Shown one piece after another: positions 1 through 11,792 of a stretch of DNA of 64,000 nt (its first letter is position 1; each line of letters opens with the position of its first letter). The stretch covers positions 24,901,001 through 24,965,000 of the forward strand of contig NC_081818.1 of NCBI RefSeq assembly GCF_030704535.1. The letters are read 5' to 3'. A program made the translations under genes and the position numbers. The notes under the pieces were generated by a model. The model did not search any database, was not told the origin of the DNA, and saw only the letters and a list, made by a program, of their open reading frames with translations. This stretch comes from Vitis vinifera (taxonomy: Eukaryota > Streptophyta > Magnoliopsida > Vitales > Vitaceae).

Positions 1-131
1 TGGGTCTGATACTCACTGCTAGAAAGAAAAATGAGAGGGTATTCATACAAGACCAGAAGGGAACAACTCGAACCTAGAAGTCACATGCAAGTATCAAGGA
101 GCCGCTCACGACATTTGAAACTGCAAGTCAA

Positions 132-700
132 TTGTCATGGACTTTATCCTACTTCGCTCCAACTCAAGGCAGTGGTAATGAAAAGGCATTCACTAAATTG
201 CAAGCTATGGAAAGTAGATTCTGCAGAGTGGAAAGAAACTGTCTTCGGGAAAGAAACTTTAGGCTCATAGCAACAGCAAATAAACTGCATGCCCTCAGGT
301 ACTTGCTCATCTAGTTGCTGCTGCAAGTACTCCTTCGACCTGAGGAATTCTCTGAAGCTGCCTCTGAACTTATTCTATGTTGTAAGAAAGCCTTCTCTTC
401 CTTGGATCTCCTTGAATCCTCTGGTGAAGATGAGTTATATGGCGATGAAACACTTAAATTAATGGATGTCTTTGCTGTGACATCACTCTCATTGTTGCCA
501 GAGTCATCAGCTCCAATGCGGTCTGCCATTGAGCAGGTTCTTTTTTTCTATATTTCTGTGATGAAGTCACGGATGATGGACTGCTTCGGATGTTGCGTGT
601 CATTGAGAAAGACCTAAAGATTGTCGAACATCAGGATGCAGAAAGTGAAGATGATAGCGATGATGATGATGATTTTCTCGATATTGAAGAAGCTGAGTGA
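132..700 (+). pseudogene. Broken fragment of a DNA polymerase V / MYBBP1A-like gene
   Basis: The translated frame reads NKLHALRYLLI, a TAG stop at 312-314, then LLLQVLLRPEEFSEAASE and SLLPESSAPMRSAIEQV. This matches, as far as I recall, the conserved middle of plant Pol5/MYBBP1A-like nucleolar proteins, which act in rDNA transcription. Near position 540 the frame shifts by two; the matching sequence then resumes as CDEVTDDGLLRMLRVI and runs into an acidic stretch (SEDDSDDDDDFLDIEEAE) that ends in TGA at 698-700. The intact family protein is more than 1,000 residues long and continues past this acidic run. The fragment has at least one nonsense change, one frameshift and no visible upstream domain, so it is a truncated pseudogene. 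Whether it is processed or a segmental copy cannot be told here. Confidence 0.7.
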
Positions 701-1429
701 AGGGAACACTATTCTACCTCTACATGGCTGAATCCCATTAATTTATCTTCAGGAAGATATGACGTGTGGGATATCTGCCAAATGCCAATACAATTTCTGC
801 TTCAGGTCCACGCCCCAAATTTCTGAAAATGGAGTCACATCTCGCCGTCTCTATTTGTGTTCAAATGTACCTCGATGGAATGTATTCTCTAATACTAATT
901 GAGTAATCAAGAGAAGATTATTCCAGCTTGGTTTGATTGAAAACATTTTGTTAGTGGACTCGGCTCGCGACTAGCACGTGGAGAATGTAAGGGTTTGAAT
1001 AAGAAGAGTGGTATCTAGAATGCAAAGCCATGCACTTGTCATGTCACTCAATTACACCGGCGTTGAAATCAAGGCAGCAAATTTCCGGGAATTTTAGAAT
1101 GGAGATATTCTAGTGATGATTTCAGGTGCTGCCCAAATTAAGGATTTCAGCAGCATCCAGTAGCTTCACTAGCTCAGAGCAGCTTTGATTCCAGGTTCCA
1201 TTTTAACTCACAAGACAGAGGAGGATGAGGTGGCATGTGTAGAGGTGATAGCAGGCAAAGAAGGTCATGTGGTCTATGATATGGACTCTGGGGTTATCTA
1301 TACGCATCCTGAGGTAGTTTTTGTTAGGAAGCAAAGGAGCGGAGTCTCTCAATTTTAGACACCTGTCATATCTTCGGGATGCAGTAACTGCAGTGGGATG
1401 TCTGCATCCAGTCAAACCTCTGAGGTAGG
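701..1429. other. Spacer between the pseudogene and the LTR
   Basis: No convincing gene. Short open stretches exist, for example around 1209-1330, but I recognise no family. The sequence is less AT-rich than the spacers further right and may be more decayed genic or element DNA. Confidence 0.4.
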
Positions 1430-2329
1430 TGTTTGCATGGTCACCTTTGATCTAAGTGCCATTTCCCATTTTTGTCATCTTTGACTTTTTAAAAATAATT
1501 TTTCCAAGTCCTTTTCTTCAAATAAATTTCTGGGTTTTAGTCTTTAAATAATTCCAACTCCATGTTTAACTTCATTCTCAGAGTTTCTAGGTCCCAAAAT
1601 CCCATTCTCCATAAAACAGATTGCCATTTTCTCTTCGGCAATTCTTTTCCACATCTTTCTTATTTTCTTTTAATGTTTTAAAAATAAGCAAGAATCAAAT
1701 TTCGTAATTCCAAATTATGGAATTTATGGATTTAATTCATGCAAAAATAAACGGGCTTTGGTGGGGGCCCGACATATGTGACTTCATGATTGATTGACTG
1801 ATTGATTGATTTGATTGCCATGCATGATTGATTTATTCTGATCTGTGACATGCATGAGATTATTTCTTAACTGTGCTCTAACCCTATTTCTTGATAGCGC
1901 ATGACGGCTCTTCACTTAGGTACGTGTCCACTCCCATTCTTGTAATTCTCTATGCATGTATTGATTCTCATATGTGCGATCATGCTGAGTACTCATTGAT
2001 TTCCTCATCATTGTCACGTCAGCTTCATTTTATAAGTAGAGACCCAACTTTAGGGACTTAGAGGGGTGCTACGGTCCTTACCGTACCTTCCCAATAAGTA
2101 ACCTGACCCCCGAACCCGATCCGGTTTTTCATAGACCGCCTTTTCCAAAATAAGGAGTCACACTTAGGGTTTTTCTTTCTTATTTTGTTTACCCTTTAAA
2201 AATAAAACAAAAATAAGTGGCGACTCCAAGTCATTTTCTAATAAATAAAATAAAAATCAATTTTTCAAATAAAAATCGAGCTCGCCATCGAGTGGGAAAC
2301 GTATTGAGCCGAAATGCGGGGTCCACACA
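1430..2329 (+). mobile_element. Probable solo LTR of a Ty3/gypsy retrotransposon
   Basis: The right end carries a series typical of plant gypsy LTR 3' ends: a GTGGCGACTCC block near 2216, an AT-rich run, then a GAGTGGGAAACG block and GCCGAAATGCGGGGTCCACA. The proposed element begins with TG at 1430 and ends with CA near 2329. TAGG occurs directly before the start and directly after the end, as expected for a short target-site duplication, though only four bases match. No gag-pol follows, so it is a solo LTR or a truncated copy. The left edge is uncertain. Confidence 0.5.
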
Positions 2330-3189
2330 TAGGAAATTCATCTCAACGCTCAATACAAGTTATTCCTCCAATAAAGAGGTAGTGCACTACAATCTATAAA
2401 TTGAATTGTTCAAATTCATGAAACGATTGTGAACTACTTATGATTTTACAAGAAACTTATGTCTTGTATTTTTTATGTAACTCCTAATGCACCTAAATCA
2501 TATACAATGTAAATAATATGAGTCTGAATGCTCAAATCAATCTCAATGCAAACGATTGATAGAAATGTGAAAACTCATGTTTACATCATATCTTGCTTTT
2601 AATGGTCTTATCCTAACATAATATTCAACAGAACATCATATTGTCATATACATTTTTTTTAATATGCATAAAATCAAGAATATGTCTCATACTCAATTTT
2701 GACCAACATCCCAATTCAAAAAATACACTTCTCTTAGTCCTATTTAATTCACAAAGTATTCAGTTCCTTTTATTATCTCTTTTGTTCAAGTTCTAACCTA
2801 AAATACACTTCATCAAAAAATACCAGATTCTTACCATCATGTAATCCATTCTCAATGATTGAGATGATGTATCAACATTGCAAAAAGAGTAAATCATATC
2901 AAATTTGGCACTTTAATCAGACAATGTGTCAAATGCGAGGAAATAATTTACTGTCCATAAAATTATTACATGCATTTGAAAATACTGACCAATAAAGACA
3001 TTATAGGTCTTTATGTCATCATACCATAATTCTTTGGGTTTATCGATTAATGGGTACCTCGAGATTGTGGACTTGGAATCAAAAGGGACATCATTAAGAA
3101 TTACTTTTTCACAAATTTTTAAGGAGACAAAATTATGACACCATTATAATATGCCATATAATGTATGAGTAACTCATGTTACCAATGGA
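2330..3189. other. AT-rich spacer
   Basis: No supported gene. The sequence is AT-rich and looks like decayed element or intronic DNA. Confidence 0.4.
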
Positions 3190-3392
3190 TTGAAACCTCT
3201 TCATGAAATACGTCCTAACCTCACATTTCATGATTCACCACTAAAAGAAGGATACATTCTATCAAATGACTTTTATGCTTCAACATTAACCATATGTCTA
3301 AGGACACCGTTATCTACTCTCTTGTCTTTATGTCACCTCATATTATTTGTTGTATGTCTTAACGTAAATAGTTTTTGTAATTTTGGTTTAAG

Positions 3393-3710
3393 ATGAAAGA
3401 GTTGCAAAGTTTTATGCAGGATCTTCTTACCCTTACCAATATTAATCTTATATCAATCATCATTAGTCATTACATACAAGCATGGATGAAAATTTCAGAA
3501 AATTTCGTAGAAATTGTGTATCGGATTGATGACATGAAACAAGCAGACGAAAATGAAGCTATTTTTCAAAAAAATTTGGCTTGTTTTTTTACCGATTTTT
3601 TGGTCCAATCAACACACAGTCAAAGCCTCAAAATTGTGCAAGCGTTGGAACTCGAAGCCGCCCAAACCCAAAAACAAGTATGGACTTACCTTGGACAACC
3701 ATTGAACTAA
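3393..3710 (+). CDS. Unrecognised 105-residue ORF, possible gene fragment
   Basis: An ATG-initiated open frame of 105 codons. Its composition is protein-like (for example ISENFVEIVYRIDDMKQADE and LKIVQALELEAAQTQKQ), with amphipathic helical stretches and no low-complexity run. I do not recognise the family. A TTTTGGTTTAAG stretch directly before the ATG resembles a splice acceptor, so this could be one exon of a longer, now broken, gene. A second open stretch at 3190-3396 lies just upstream. No promoter or partner exons are visible. The surroundings are element-rich, so it may be a captured fragment. Confidence 0.3.
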   Translation: MKELQSFMQDLLTLTNINLISIIISHYIQAWMKISENFVEIVYRIDDMKQADENEAIFQKNLACFFTDFLVQSTHSQSLKIVQALELEAAQTQKQVWTYLGQPLN

Positions 3711-4538
3711 CTACCTATTTGATAAATAATATGCACCAAAGATAGATATATAGTAAAACTATAAAAAATATTTTCATAAACAAATTAATTTTAATTATTT
3801 TATTTTAAAATTTCATTGAATTTATCACTAAAAATATAAAACCTATCATTATATTTTTTTATATCATTTATATATTAATTAAATATAAATATATAAATAT
3901 TTAAAAAATTTACATATATCATTAGTTATTTTATATCATTCAATACAATTGAAATTAAATAAATTATAATTTTAAAGTGAGATATATTATAATCAAATAT
4001 CATAATATTATTGTTAAATAATATTTGATGTAATTTAATAAATTTATAAAATTCATATTTTTTTTATGGACACATAATTACATCATATACATTTTTTTTT
4101 TTATAAAACAATTTTAAAATGTCTATTATTGTTTATTATATCATTTTTAGAGTTTTTCTTATTATTTTCATAAGTTTTGATCAACTTTAAACTACCTAAA
4201 TCTTTTTTTTCAAAATATCCGTCGATATATCTCTGATATATCCATAAAATTGAAATATCAATATATCCATTATTACCAATATTTTCATTAATGCATACAA
4301 GATTTTTATATGCAAATTCATTTTCTCTCTATAATAAAGCATAATCATACTTGTGCCACATGAATTTTGTTTTGATACCCTAAACCCTAGTCTCGTGACA
4401 TCTTCTTAGCATCATATATACATGATGGAAGATTTGTGCCTTCAAGAAATACCGCACTTAACAATTCAAATTATACATCAACTGAGTTATTACTTTGATA
4501 GTTAAAAACCTTTAGATGCATCAACTTAATAATGCAAG
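3711..4538. other. Very AT-rich spacer
   Basis: Runs of A and T and simple-sequence-like ATAT stretches. No gene or clear repeat boundary seen. Confidence 0.4.
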
Positions 4539-4960
4539 TCAAAGATGACCATTTAAATCATGTAAACAATTTTTTCTGCCTTCACCCAATACCTCGTTAA
4601 AATGTTTTATCTCTATATTAGTTGACTCACTTGTAGCATCTCTATTTAGTTTGAGGTCACAAGCATCACTTAAGAGTTCAATCATTTTACCATTCTTATC
4701 AACAACATCATTAACGATAAAAGTTTCATGACGATCTAGCTTATTAGTATCACTATTATCCATTGTTTCATTATAATCCATTAAAATATTTTTTTTCATG
4801 GAAAATCCACCATCGATGTGTTGTGGTTATTTTGTACTTATACAAGTGAGTCTCAATATCATTTATAAATTTTTTAAATGCATTCAGATCATGTTTACAT
4901 GAACAACAACCCTTTCTATTTTGATCCACACTATTTTTTGCAACTCGAAGAAATATCTTA
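4539..4960 (-). mobile_element. Remnant of a CACTA (En/Spm-type) transposon protein
   Basis: On the minus strand, 4930-4800 reads CSCKHDLNAFKKFINDIETH followed by LYKYKITTTHRWWIFHEKKY. This resembles the N-terminal transposase-associated domain of CACTA TNP2-like proteins: a Cys-rich segment, then a 'THLYKYGI...W..HGE' pattern. The ORF at 4799-4539 continues with NDVVDKNGKMIELLSDAC, like the acidic 'ML.DAYG' linker of the same proteins. There is no catalytic transposase core, so this is a dead fragment. The assignment is from pattern memory and moderate at best. Confidence 0.4.
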
Positions 4961-6378
4961 ACATTGGTTACATATTCTTCTCACAATCATGGGGATTCAT
5001 CTCACTTATATCCAACCATAAGAGAAGAAAATTTACGTGTGACAGATTCATACTTAATATTCCGAATTCGGGTGGAGGTGATCAATCTATATCAAACAAT
5101 TTATATATTTCTGGTAGTCGCTACTCTCCATAAGACTTATATTTTTAGTACTTAACACTTTTTCTCACATATGTAATACATTAGTTCGGTGCTTGTTAGG
5201 ATATTCCTTCATACTTTGAGGGGATGGATCCTTGTAACGAAAAAGATAAATCTTCCTAAAGTGAAGGATGATGACATAAAGTTTAAATGCATGTGTAAAG
5301 ACACATTACTAGACATATATAAAAAGGGTAAACCCTAATGGACTCGGACTCTATTTAGAAAATATAGATTTTCAAATATGGATTAGGAAAATTGATCCAA
5401 ATTCGAAGTCCACTAAAATTGGCGAATTTAGGCAAAACATGGTCTTGAGCGCCATTCAAGGGGTGTTCCATTAAAAATCTCTTTTTTAAATTCTTTTTTT
5501 TTTTTTTTTGCACCCAATTTTCTTTATATCCACGTATTATTCTGAATTAATTTTCACTCTCAAGCTTAGATATGAGCAATATGATTTTCAATTTCGCAAA
5601 TTGAATCGAGAAAAGGAGGATTGAAATTTGATATCTTCTATGTTGCAGAAAATTAAGGCATCATCAAAATGAAGCAAATTTTCGAAAGAAGGAAAAAGAA
5701 TTAATCAAATCAATAAAGTTGATGAATCGAGTTTGGACTACAAAATAAGGCAACCAACATCGTTTCACGTCTATTTTTCAGTCCAGCGATCAATTCCCAG
5801 TGAGATGAGATGATGGATGGAGACAAAAAGGGTTTGAGAATTTTATTTTCCAGTGAAGGCAAGTGACGTCGTTTTGAAGGAGGGGTGGGGGGTAATGGTT
5901 CTAAGGCTATTCTCCGCCCGTCAATTACGGGTGTCGACAACTGAGTAGTCGTGGAAAATCCGTGGCTTTTGACTGAGGGGTAACGTTAATATTTGTTCCA
6001 AACTCACCAGTCACCACCGCCCATACTCATGCGATGCAAGCAACTTGTACCGTTTTCTGAATCTCCTTTTCGGTTCTCTTGGAATGCAACGGGAATGCTT
6101 CGCAACCGAACCCAATAATCCCCCCAGATCTGCTTCCTCGTACTCCCTTTGATTTCTCATTTGTTTTCCCCCAATTAAGAAAGCCCTAATTGCTGCTATT
6201 GGCTATTGCAGTTGTGAATGATTTGCATTTCTATGTGAATCTCCTCCTTCTCTTTCTACAATTCAGCTGACGAAATGGTTTTCGCTGAAATCTTTGTTTC
6301 GTGTCTTATGCAATGAGGATTGTATTTTGAGGAGATCCGTGAGATCCCTGCGGTTGTTGCTCTGAATCTGGGCAGAAG
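4961..6378. other. Spacer and promoter side of the PGAM-like gene
   Basis: No gene supported between 4961 and about 5900. The segment 6000-6378 is less AT-rich and probably holds the promoter and 5' leader of the following plus-strand gene; I could not fix a TATA box. Confidence 0.4.
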
Positions 6379-9300
6379 ATGGGTGTTTCTCAGTCCAGAC
6401 AAGAGGTTGAAGAAGACAATGAACAAGAAGATGATGATGAGGAGGAAGATGATAATGATGCTTCCGGTATAAGAGAATTGGATAATCATTCGGTGAAGAA
6501 GGTTCTGGAACAAGAGCCGGAGATGTTACCCTGCTACGCATCAGCATCGCCGCTCTCCCCTCAGCTTTCTTCCTTTGGCACACCGCGGCTTGGGCCGTCA
6601 ATCAAGGTCTGGGATCCGTACAATGTTCTGGCTCCTCCTCCGCCGCCGCCACCGGCAGCTGTATTCTCCCGGAGTTTCTCATCCAGCGGGCTGGAGGAAG
6701 ATAGAATGGTTATTGAGGTTTTTTTTATCAGCCACGGGGAGTCCGATATGAATTTGAGGCCAGATTTGGTGGCTGGGCGGTGCCCGGGGGCGGGGCTGAC
6801 GCCCAATGGGAAGCGGCAGGCGAGAGCTTTGGCAGTGTTCTTGAATTCGCAGGGCATTCGATTTAATGCTGTGTATTCATCGCCATTGGATCGGGCGCGG
6901 GCCACAGCTGCTTCTGTTTGTCAGGTAGGTTTTTTTTTTTTTTTCCTTTCTTGTTTGATTTGCATTGGACCATTTACTTTCTTGATGATTGAATTGGGGT
7001 TGATGGCATACGAAAAAAGAATTATGCTTTTCAATGGTTTATTACTCATGGACTTGAATTTAGTCAGGGACAGTTGATTAGATTGAGCAAATTTGAGGAA
7101 AACTGAAAATGTGAGGTTAAAAGGTGTCATGCATAAGAATGGATTCTGCTTCTATAATTCGTAGCAACTTTAACCTGAGTAATCTATTTTTCCATTTCTG
7201 GACCATTTCTGGGTACATTTTGAAGTGCCTTTCTTGCTTCTGTAAGAGAGAACCAGAGAAATTTTTTGTTTTGAAAAGAAGTGAAAGTACTTCTAAATCA
7301 TAACCTGTAAGTTCCTAAATTTTCCTGGAAAATGTTTTGAGGTTGGTATGCTCAGAATTCTCTGCAAGGGGTAAGATAAGTCTCACCTGGCTCTTGAGTC
7401 TCTTTATTTTTGCGGCCTTCTCAGTCTGGCTAGTTTTAGATTATCTGTTTGTGCAATACATTTCTACCAATGTTAGTGAGAGCTTTGGACTTTAGAGATC
7501 CACCAAGTGGTTTTCCCCATTAGTCCCTTAGAATACGTTTGGCCTTTTAACCATTCTGTCAAAATCCAATCTTCCATTGCTTTATTGTTAGTATCAAGCT
7601 TATTGTTGTGTGTACTCCTGTATAAGGACTCTTAAGGATTGTAAATCAAGGTACTTGTTACTGGTGTAGATATAATTTAGGACTAGCGATAGATTCAGAA
7701 AAATTGTTACAGTGATTGTAATAACTTATTTCATGTTACACGCTAACAGCTCCTTGCAGCACATTTGTGTAGTCAAGGTCTTATTCCTCTCTTCCCTTTG
7801 TAATCCACAACATGTTTCAACCAGTATGATGTCTGTAAATTGTTTACAAAAAGCTAACTGAAATCTTTACATGGTTTTTAGGTTTTGGGCTTGTGGAATG
7901 GGCTAAATAATTAGCTTTTACATGCACAAAAGATGAGAATCATAGATGCCAATATTGATTCGTAATGAAAGTGACTTGTGATTGACACCCTTGATTCTGC
8001 TGCTAGTTTTATAACTCCTGTTCGACTATGATGTGTGAAAAAATAAAGTGCAATATTCTTCCCACAGATGTATCTGTTTCAACCTTCGATGGAAAGAAAA
8101 GAGTTTTACTGTATTAAACCCCTCGAACGATTTTGTTGAACCCACTTTATGGTGATTGATGCCCTAGAAATGTTGGCTCAATGCAGATGTGGAGTTCTTA
8201 CTTGTTACAGCTGGACTAATCTTTATTAATGCTTCTAGGGTGGTCAGCTCATTAGTAAATAATGTAGATTATTGAGGCCAAAGGCTAATTCTTTTCCTTT
8301 CACAGCTACAGTCATTTTGATTTTTCCATATATGATGACCATCATCTAACCTTTCAGGGGAAAATTATTGAAAGAATATCTCTCTCCCTTATAATCCCAG
8401 CTCTTCCATTTGCACAATGGTCCTTGTTCCAAGCAGCTATCATTTTCTCATTTCCCTATGACTTTTGATAGACCAGAGCAAGCATCTGCTGGTTTTCAAA
8501 TTGGCTGCTGCAATTTAGATGGTGCTTCTAGAGACTTCCCTTTGGATTGTTGAATGTCCTAGCTAAGTATACTCCCTATGAATATTTTTGCTCTATTGTT
8601 TGTGACTTCCATGTTGGCCATTGGTTGTTCCAGCTGAGTTTCCTCCTCATGAATATTTTGTTCTCCTACTTTGAATAATTGGCTGTCACAAATTGAAATA
8701 TATAGTAGCAGTCAACTAGGCCCATACTATTGACTCAAGGCAAACATTTCATCTTAACTTTGATGGTTGATGTAAGATTTCATTCTATGACTAATTTCAT
8801 TCAAAGAAATTGAAAATCCAAACAAGTGCAATGGTAAATGCTTGGGAAATTTATTACAGAAGAGTATTTGATGATGATTGTAAAGCACTCATTTTTTAAC
8901 AGAAGTTCTAATTATATTACATCCATGAAATCTTACCAATAACTTCAGCCTCTTTAATCAATAACATCACTGCACATTTCTTATTTTTTATTTCACATCC
9001 TAAGATTAGCACAAAGCTTGTGGAAGCCATTATCCGTCAGGGATCTGTCTGACCACAACACTTGCAGTGACAGTCAAGTCCACCTCTATAATTTGCCCCT
9101 GTTCGTAGTTTAGCTTAACAAAATTGGTATTTCATTTTCATGATCTTTTATTTCTGGTCTGACTGTGCAAGATGAGGTTGTCAGTGCTGTACATGCTGTT
9201 ACTGAATATCAATTGGAGGCTTACAATATGAACGATAAATGTTAATTCTATTAATTCAGTTATGAATTGCATCTGTTGGTTATTACTTCCTATAAAAGCA

Positions 9301-10142
9301 GCTTAATAATGATATATATAGTAACTTATCTGCTATTTGTGTGGCATATCCCAGATTTCTAGTATCTATAATAGTATTGATCTGCATCTTATCTTCAATT
9401 GAACAAATTATATATCCATCAAATAATGCAGGAGCTGAATTTTGCGGAGGAACAGATACAGCCATCAGATGCGCTTGTGGAGATGAGTCAAGGGCATTGG
9501 GAGGGCTGTCCGAGGTCAGAAATATACACACCTGAAATGTTGAGCTTAATGGAAAGATTCCAGCCTGATTTCTCAGCTCCTTCAGGAGAATCCCTTAGGC
9601 AGGTGGAATTCAGGATGGTTCAGTTCCTAAATGCAACAGTCCTGGGACTGCCTGAAAAGTTGAGATCAGATTTCTCCTCGCCCCGCCAGAATGAGAGCCA
9701 AGGATTTTCACTCAACTCACACACTTTTGCCAACTCAGTTCATGACCGAGATGGTCCTTCCCTTCCGCCACCTCATTGGGATTTGCTTAGCAGGCACCGG
9801 CAAGGGCTTACTAGGAAGAAGTCTGGTAAGAGCAGGTTACAGTTTGTGACTACAACTGGAGATCATGATGCCGAGGATGAAATCTCCCCTGGGGAAGCCA
9901 ACCAAAGCTCCCTGCACGAAATTAACGTCAGGAGCTCCTCCTCTTGCATCTCCTCCTCTGTTGGAGTTTTCACTCATTCAGGGCCGATTAAGTGTCTCTT
10001 GACCGGCATTCTTGGTTGTAGTCCAGAAATGTCTCATAAGTTTTGCATTGAAGATTCTTCAGTGACCGTGTTACAGCATTCATGGAAAACAGGTTGGCAG
10101 ATAAAGAGGTTGAATGATACTGCACATCTTAGGCTTCTCTAG
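6379..10142 (+). CDS. Histidine phosphatase superfamily (phosphoglycerate mutase-like) protein
   Basis: Two exons, 6379-6924 and 9432-10142, joined in phase 0 across a GT-AG intron, give 418 residues. The acidic N-terminus (residues 9-27) and a PPPPPPP run (residues 86-92) precede the phosphatase fold. The catalytic-histidine motif is FFISHGESDMN (His119), followed by LTPNGKRQA and YSSPLDRA; the second catalytic His lies in VFTHSGPIKCL (His364). The family normally has Arg-His-Gly; here Ser precedes His119. The protein begins MGVSQS, which fits the N-myristoylation consensus (Gly2, Ser6). The substrate is unknown. It is probably the orthologue of Arabidopsis At3g26780/At1g12850, which carry the same annotation. 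Start chosen at the first ATG of the long open frame. It could be a non-catalytic relative. Confidence 0.88.
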
Positions 10143-10476
10143 TAAAAATACTGGAAGCCTTTCATGAAAATGAAATTTGTTGATGAAATTTGAGGTGGTA
10201 ATTATTGGCTGGAAGTCAGCATTGCTATAACTTGTGGATTAAAATTGTATGTTGTAACTCAGGATTTGGCATGAATTGGCCATGGCTCTGCACCTTCTTG
10301 TAACCTTTGTTATAATTATTTCCTGAGTTACCAACTCCCAAACAAAAGAATTCATGCGGGAGTTGGAACTTTGTCTTGGGTGATTCTTTTGAATTGTAGC
10401 ATTAACAAAAGCTGTTATCATAGAGTGAGATATCATGTATTTCTTGATTTGAAAAAAAAAAAAAAAAAAATTCATT

Positions 10477-10710
10477 TTGGAAACCAGTGACTTGAAAGAG
10501 AGTTTCCTGCAGAAGGGTTCTACCAAATGTTCAGTCAGAATGATTAGCAGCTACTTCAAATCTCAAACAGAGGAAATCCCAATGCTTTCCTCATTCTATT
10601 TGTTTATTTTATATCTGTACTTTTTTGCAGGGATCACACAACGATCTCTGTTGTCAGCAGGAGATAGAAAGATCTGTCAGCAGGGATCTACCAAATGTTC
10701 AGTCAGAAAA
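10477..10710 (+). repeat. Interspersed direct repeat downstream of the PGAM-like gene
   Basis: The string CTACCAAATGTTCAGTCAGA occurs at about 10519 and again at about 10687. Between the copies, TTTTTTGCAG at 10621-10630 looks like a splice acceptor. The segment could be a 3' UTR exon of the upstream gene or a small duplication; no protein family is visible. Confidence 0.4.
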
Positions 10711-10739
10711 AGGGGCTTTGTTTTGGGATAAACTTCAGC

Positions 10740-11456
10740 AAAATTGATCAGTTTAGATAGAAAGAACTCTCTATATTCAGGATGTGATGTGCATGAAGTT
10801 AGTATTGATACAGGAAAAGTTCTTATTTAATTATTCTCTTCTTTGTATGATTGAATAGAGATTTATGAAAGTTAGATGACTAAAGTCCTACTTTTTCTCC
10901 CTTTAAGAGGGTGGCGGTGGGTCAAGGAATGGGCAATTATTGGCGCTGTACACATCCTCAAGCCTAGGCTATACCATTTGAAGAGCTCTATTTACCAAGA
11001 ATGGGTAAACGTAAATCTTTAGTCCCCCCCGCCCCTCCCCAAAAAAACTCACCTACTTGTAATGAGGAATTTTTGATTGAGCGCCGACAGGGCATAGCAA
11101 TCACATGGGGGAAAGCGAGGCCATGAAAGATGCGGACCCCTCAATCTAAAGCTTCAGACCTTTAGCATGTGACGATGCCACGCATAAATCAGAATTCCCT
11201 GGCGCACATAAACAACCCCTCTCAAATACATAGAATAGAATCTTTGTATAGTAATTACAACACAGGACAAATCAAGAGAAACAAAGGGGTTCCATAAATA
11301 AGGATAAACTCACTGACGCAAGTAAAAACTTTCCCTACCCATCCCGTGATTTGCAACCAACAGTCTCGCCCTCTTTATCTTTCACCCATCCCCTCCCTCC
11401 CCCCTCCCTCATCACTGTATTTATCCATCACTTGAGCTTCCCACTGCCTCCCCTCC
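10740..11456. other. Spacer and AGP promoter side
   Basis: No gene. Contains a C-rich run near 11025-11040 and a C/T-rich stretch at about 11380-11410 just before the arabinogalactan protein gene, which may be part of its 5' leader. Confidence 0.4.
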
Positions 11457-11792
11457 ATGGCTCCCATCACCAAGCTTTCTGCAGTTGCATCAATTTTGAT
11501 CTTCTTTCTTAACTTGAATTCTCTTAATTCAACCGACATCCCCACAATCTCAGCTTCTCCAGCTGTTCTGCCATATGTAGGATCACCGCCCAACATTTCC
11601 TCATTTTTCCCGAGCACACGGCCTTCCAGTTCAGCGGCTTCTCCAAACGCAGGAGCATTTGCGCCGGTGCCGTACTCCGGTGAGTTTGTGGGGAAGAGCT
11701 GTTCCAGTTCAGTAGAGTTTAACACTGGGGTTGCTGTGTTTGGCTTGGGATTCTGTTTCTTGTTTGTAATGAGATTAGTCTATCCTGCTTGA
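11457..11792 (+). CDS. Small GPI-anchored classical arabinogalactan protein
   Basis: A single-exon gene of 111 residues. Residues 1 to about 25 form a signal peptide (MAPITKLSAVASILIFFLNL). The mature part has the dispersed Ala-Pro/Ser-Pro/Thr-Pro pattern of arabinogalactan proteins (ISASPAVLPY, STRPSSSAASPNAG, FAPVPYSG). A C-terminal hydrophobic tail (GVAVFGLGFCFLFVMRLV) follows a small-residue stretch (KSCSSS), as expected for a GPI-anchor signal. The product should sit at the plasma membrane or cell wall, with hydroxyproline-linked glycans. It resembles the short AGP25/26/27 subgroup, but is poorer in Pro than large AGPs. The ATG at 11457 is chosen because it directly begins the signal peptide. 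Confidence 0.8.
   Translation: MAPITKLSAVASILIFFLNLNSLNSTDIPTISASPAVLPYVGSPPNISSFFPSTRPSSSAASPNAGAFAPVPYSGEFVGKSCSSSVEFNTGVAVFGLGFCFLFVMRLVYPA

Noticed and set aside
11375-11725. Minus-strand ORF opposite the arabinogalactan protein gene
   Set aside because: It mirrors the AGP coding strand and has no signal or family features; the plus-strand frame has both a signal peptide and a GPI tail.
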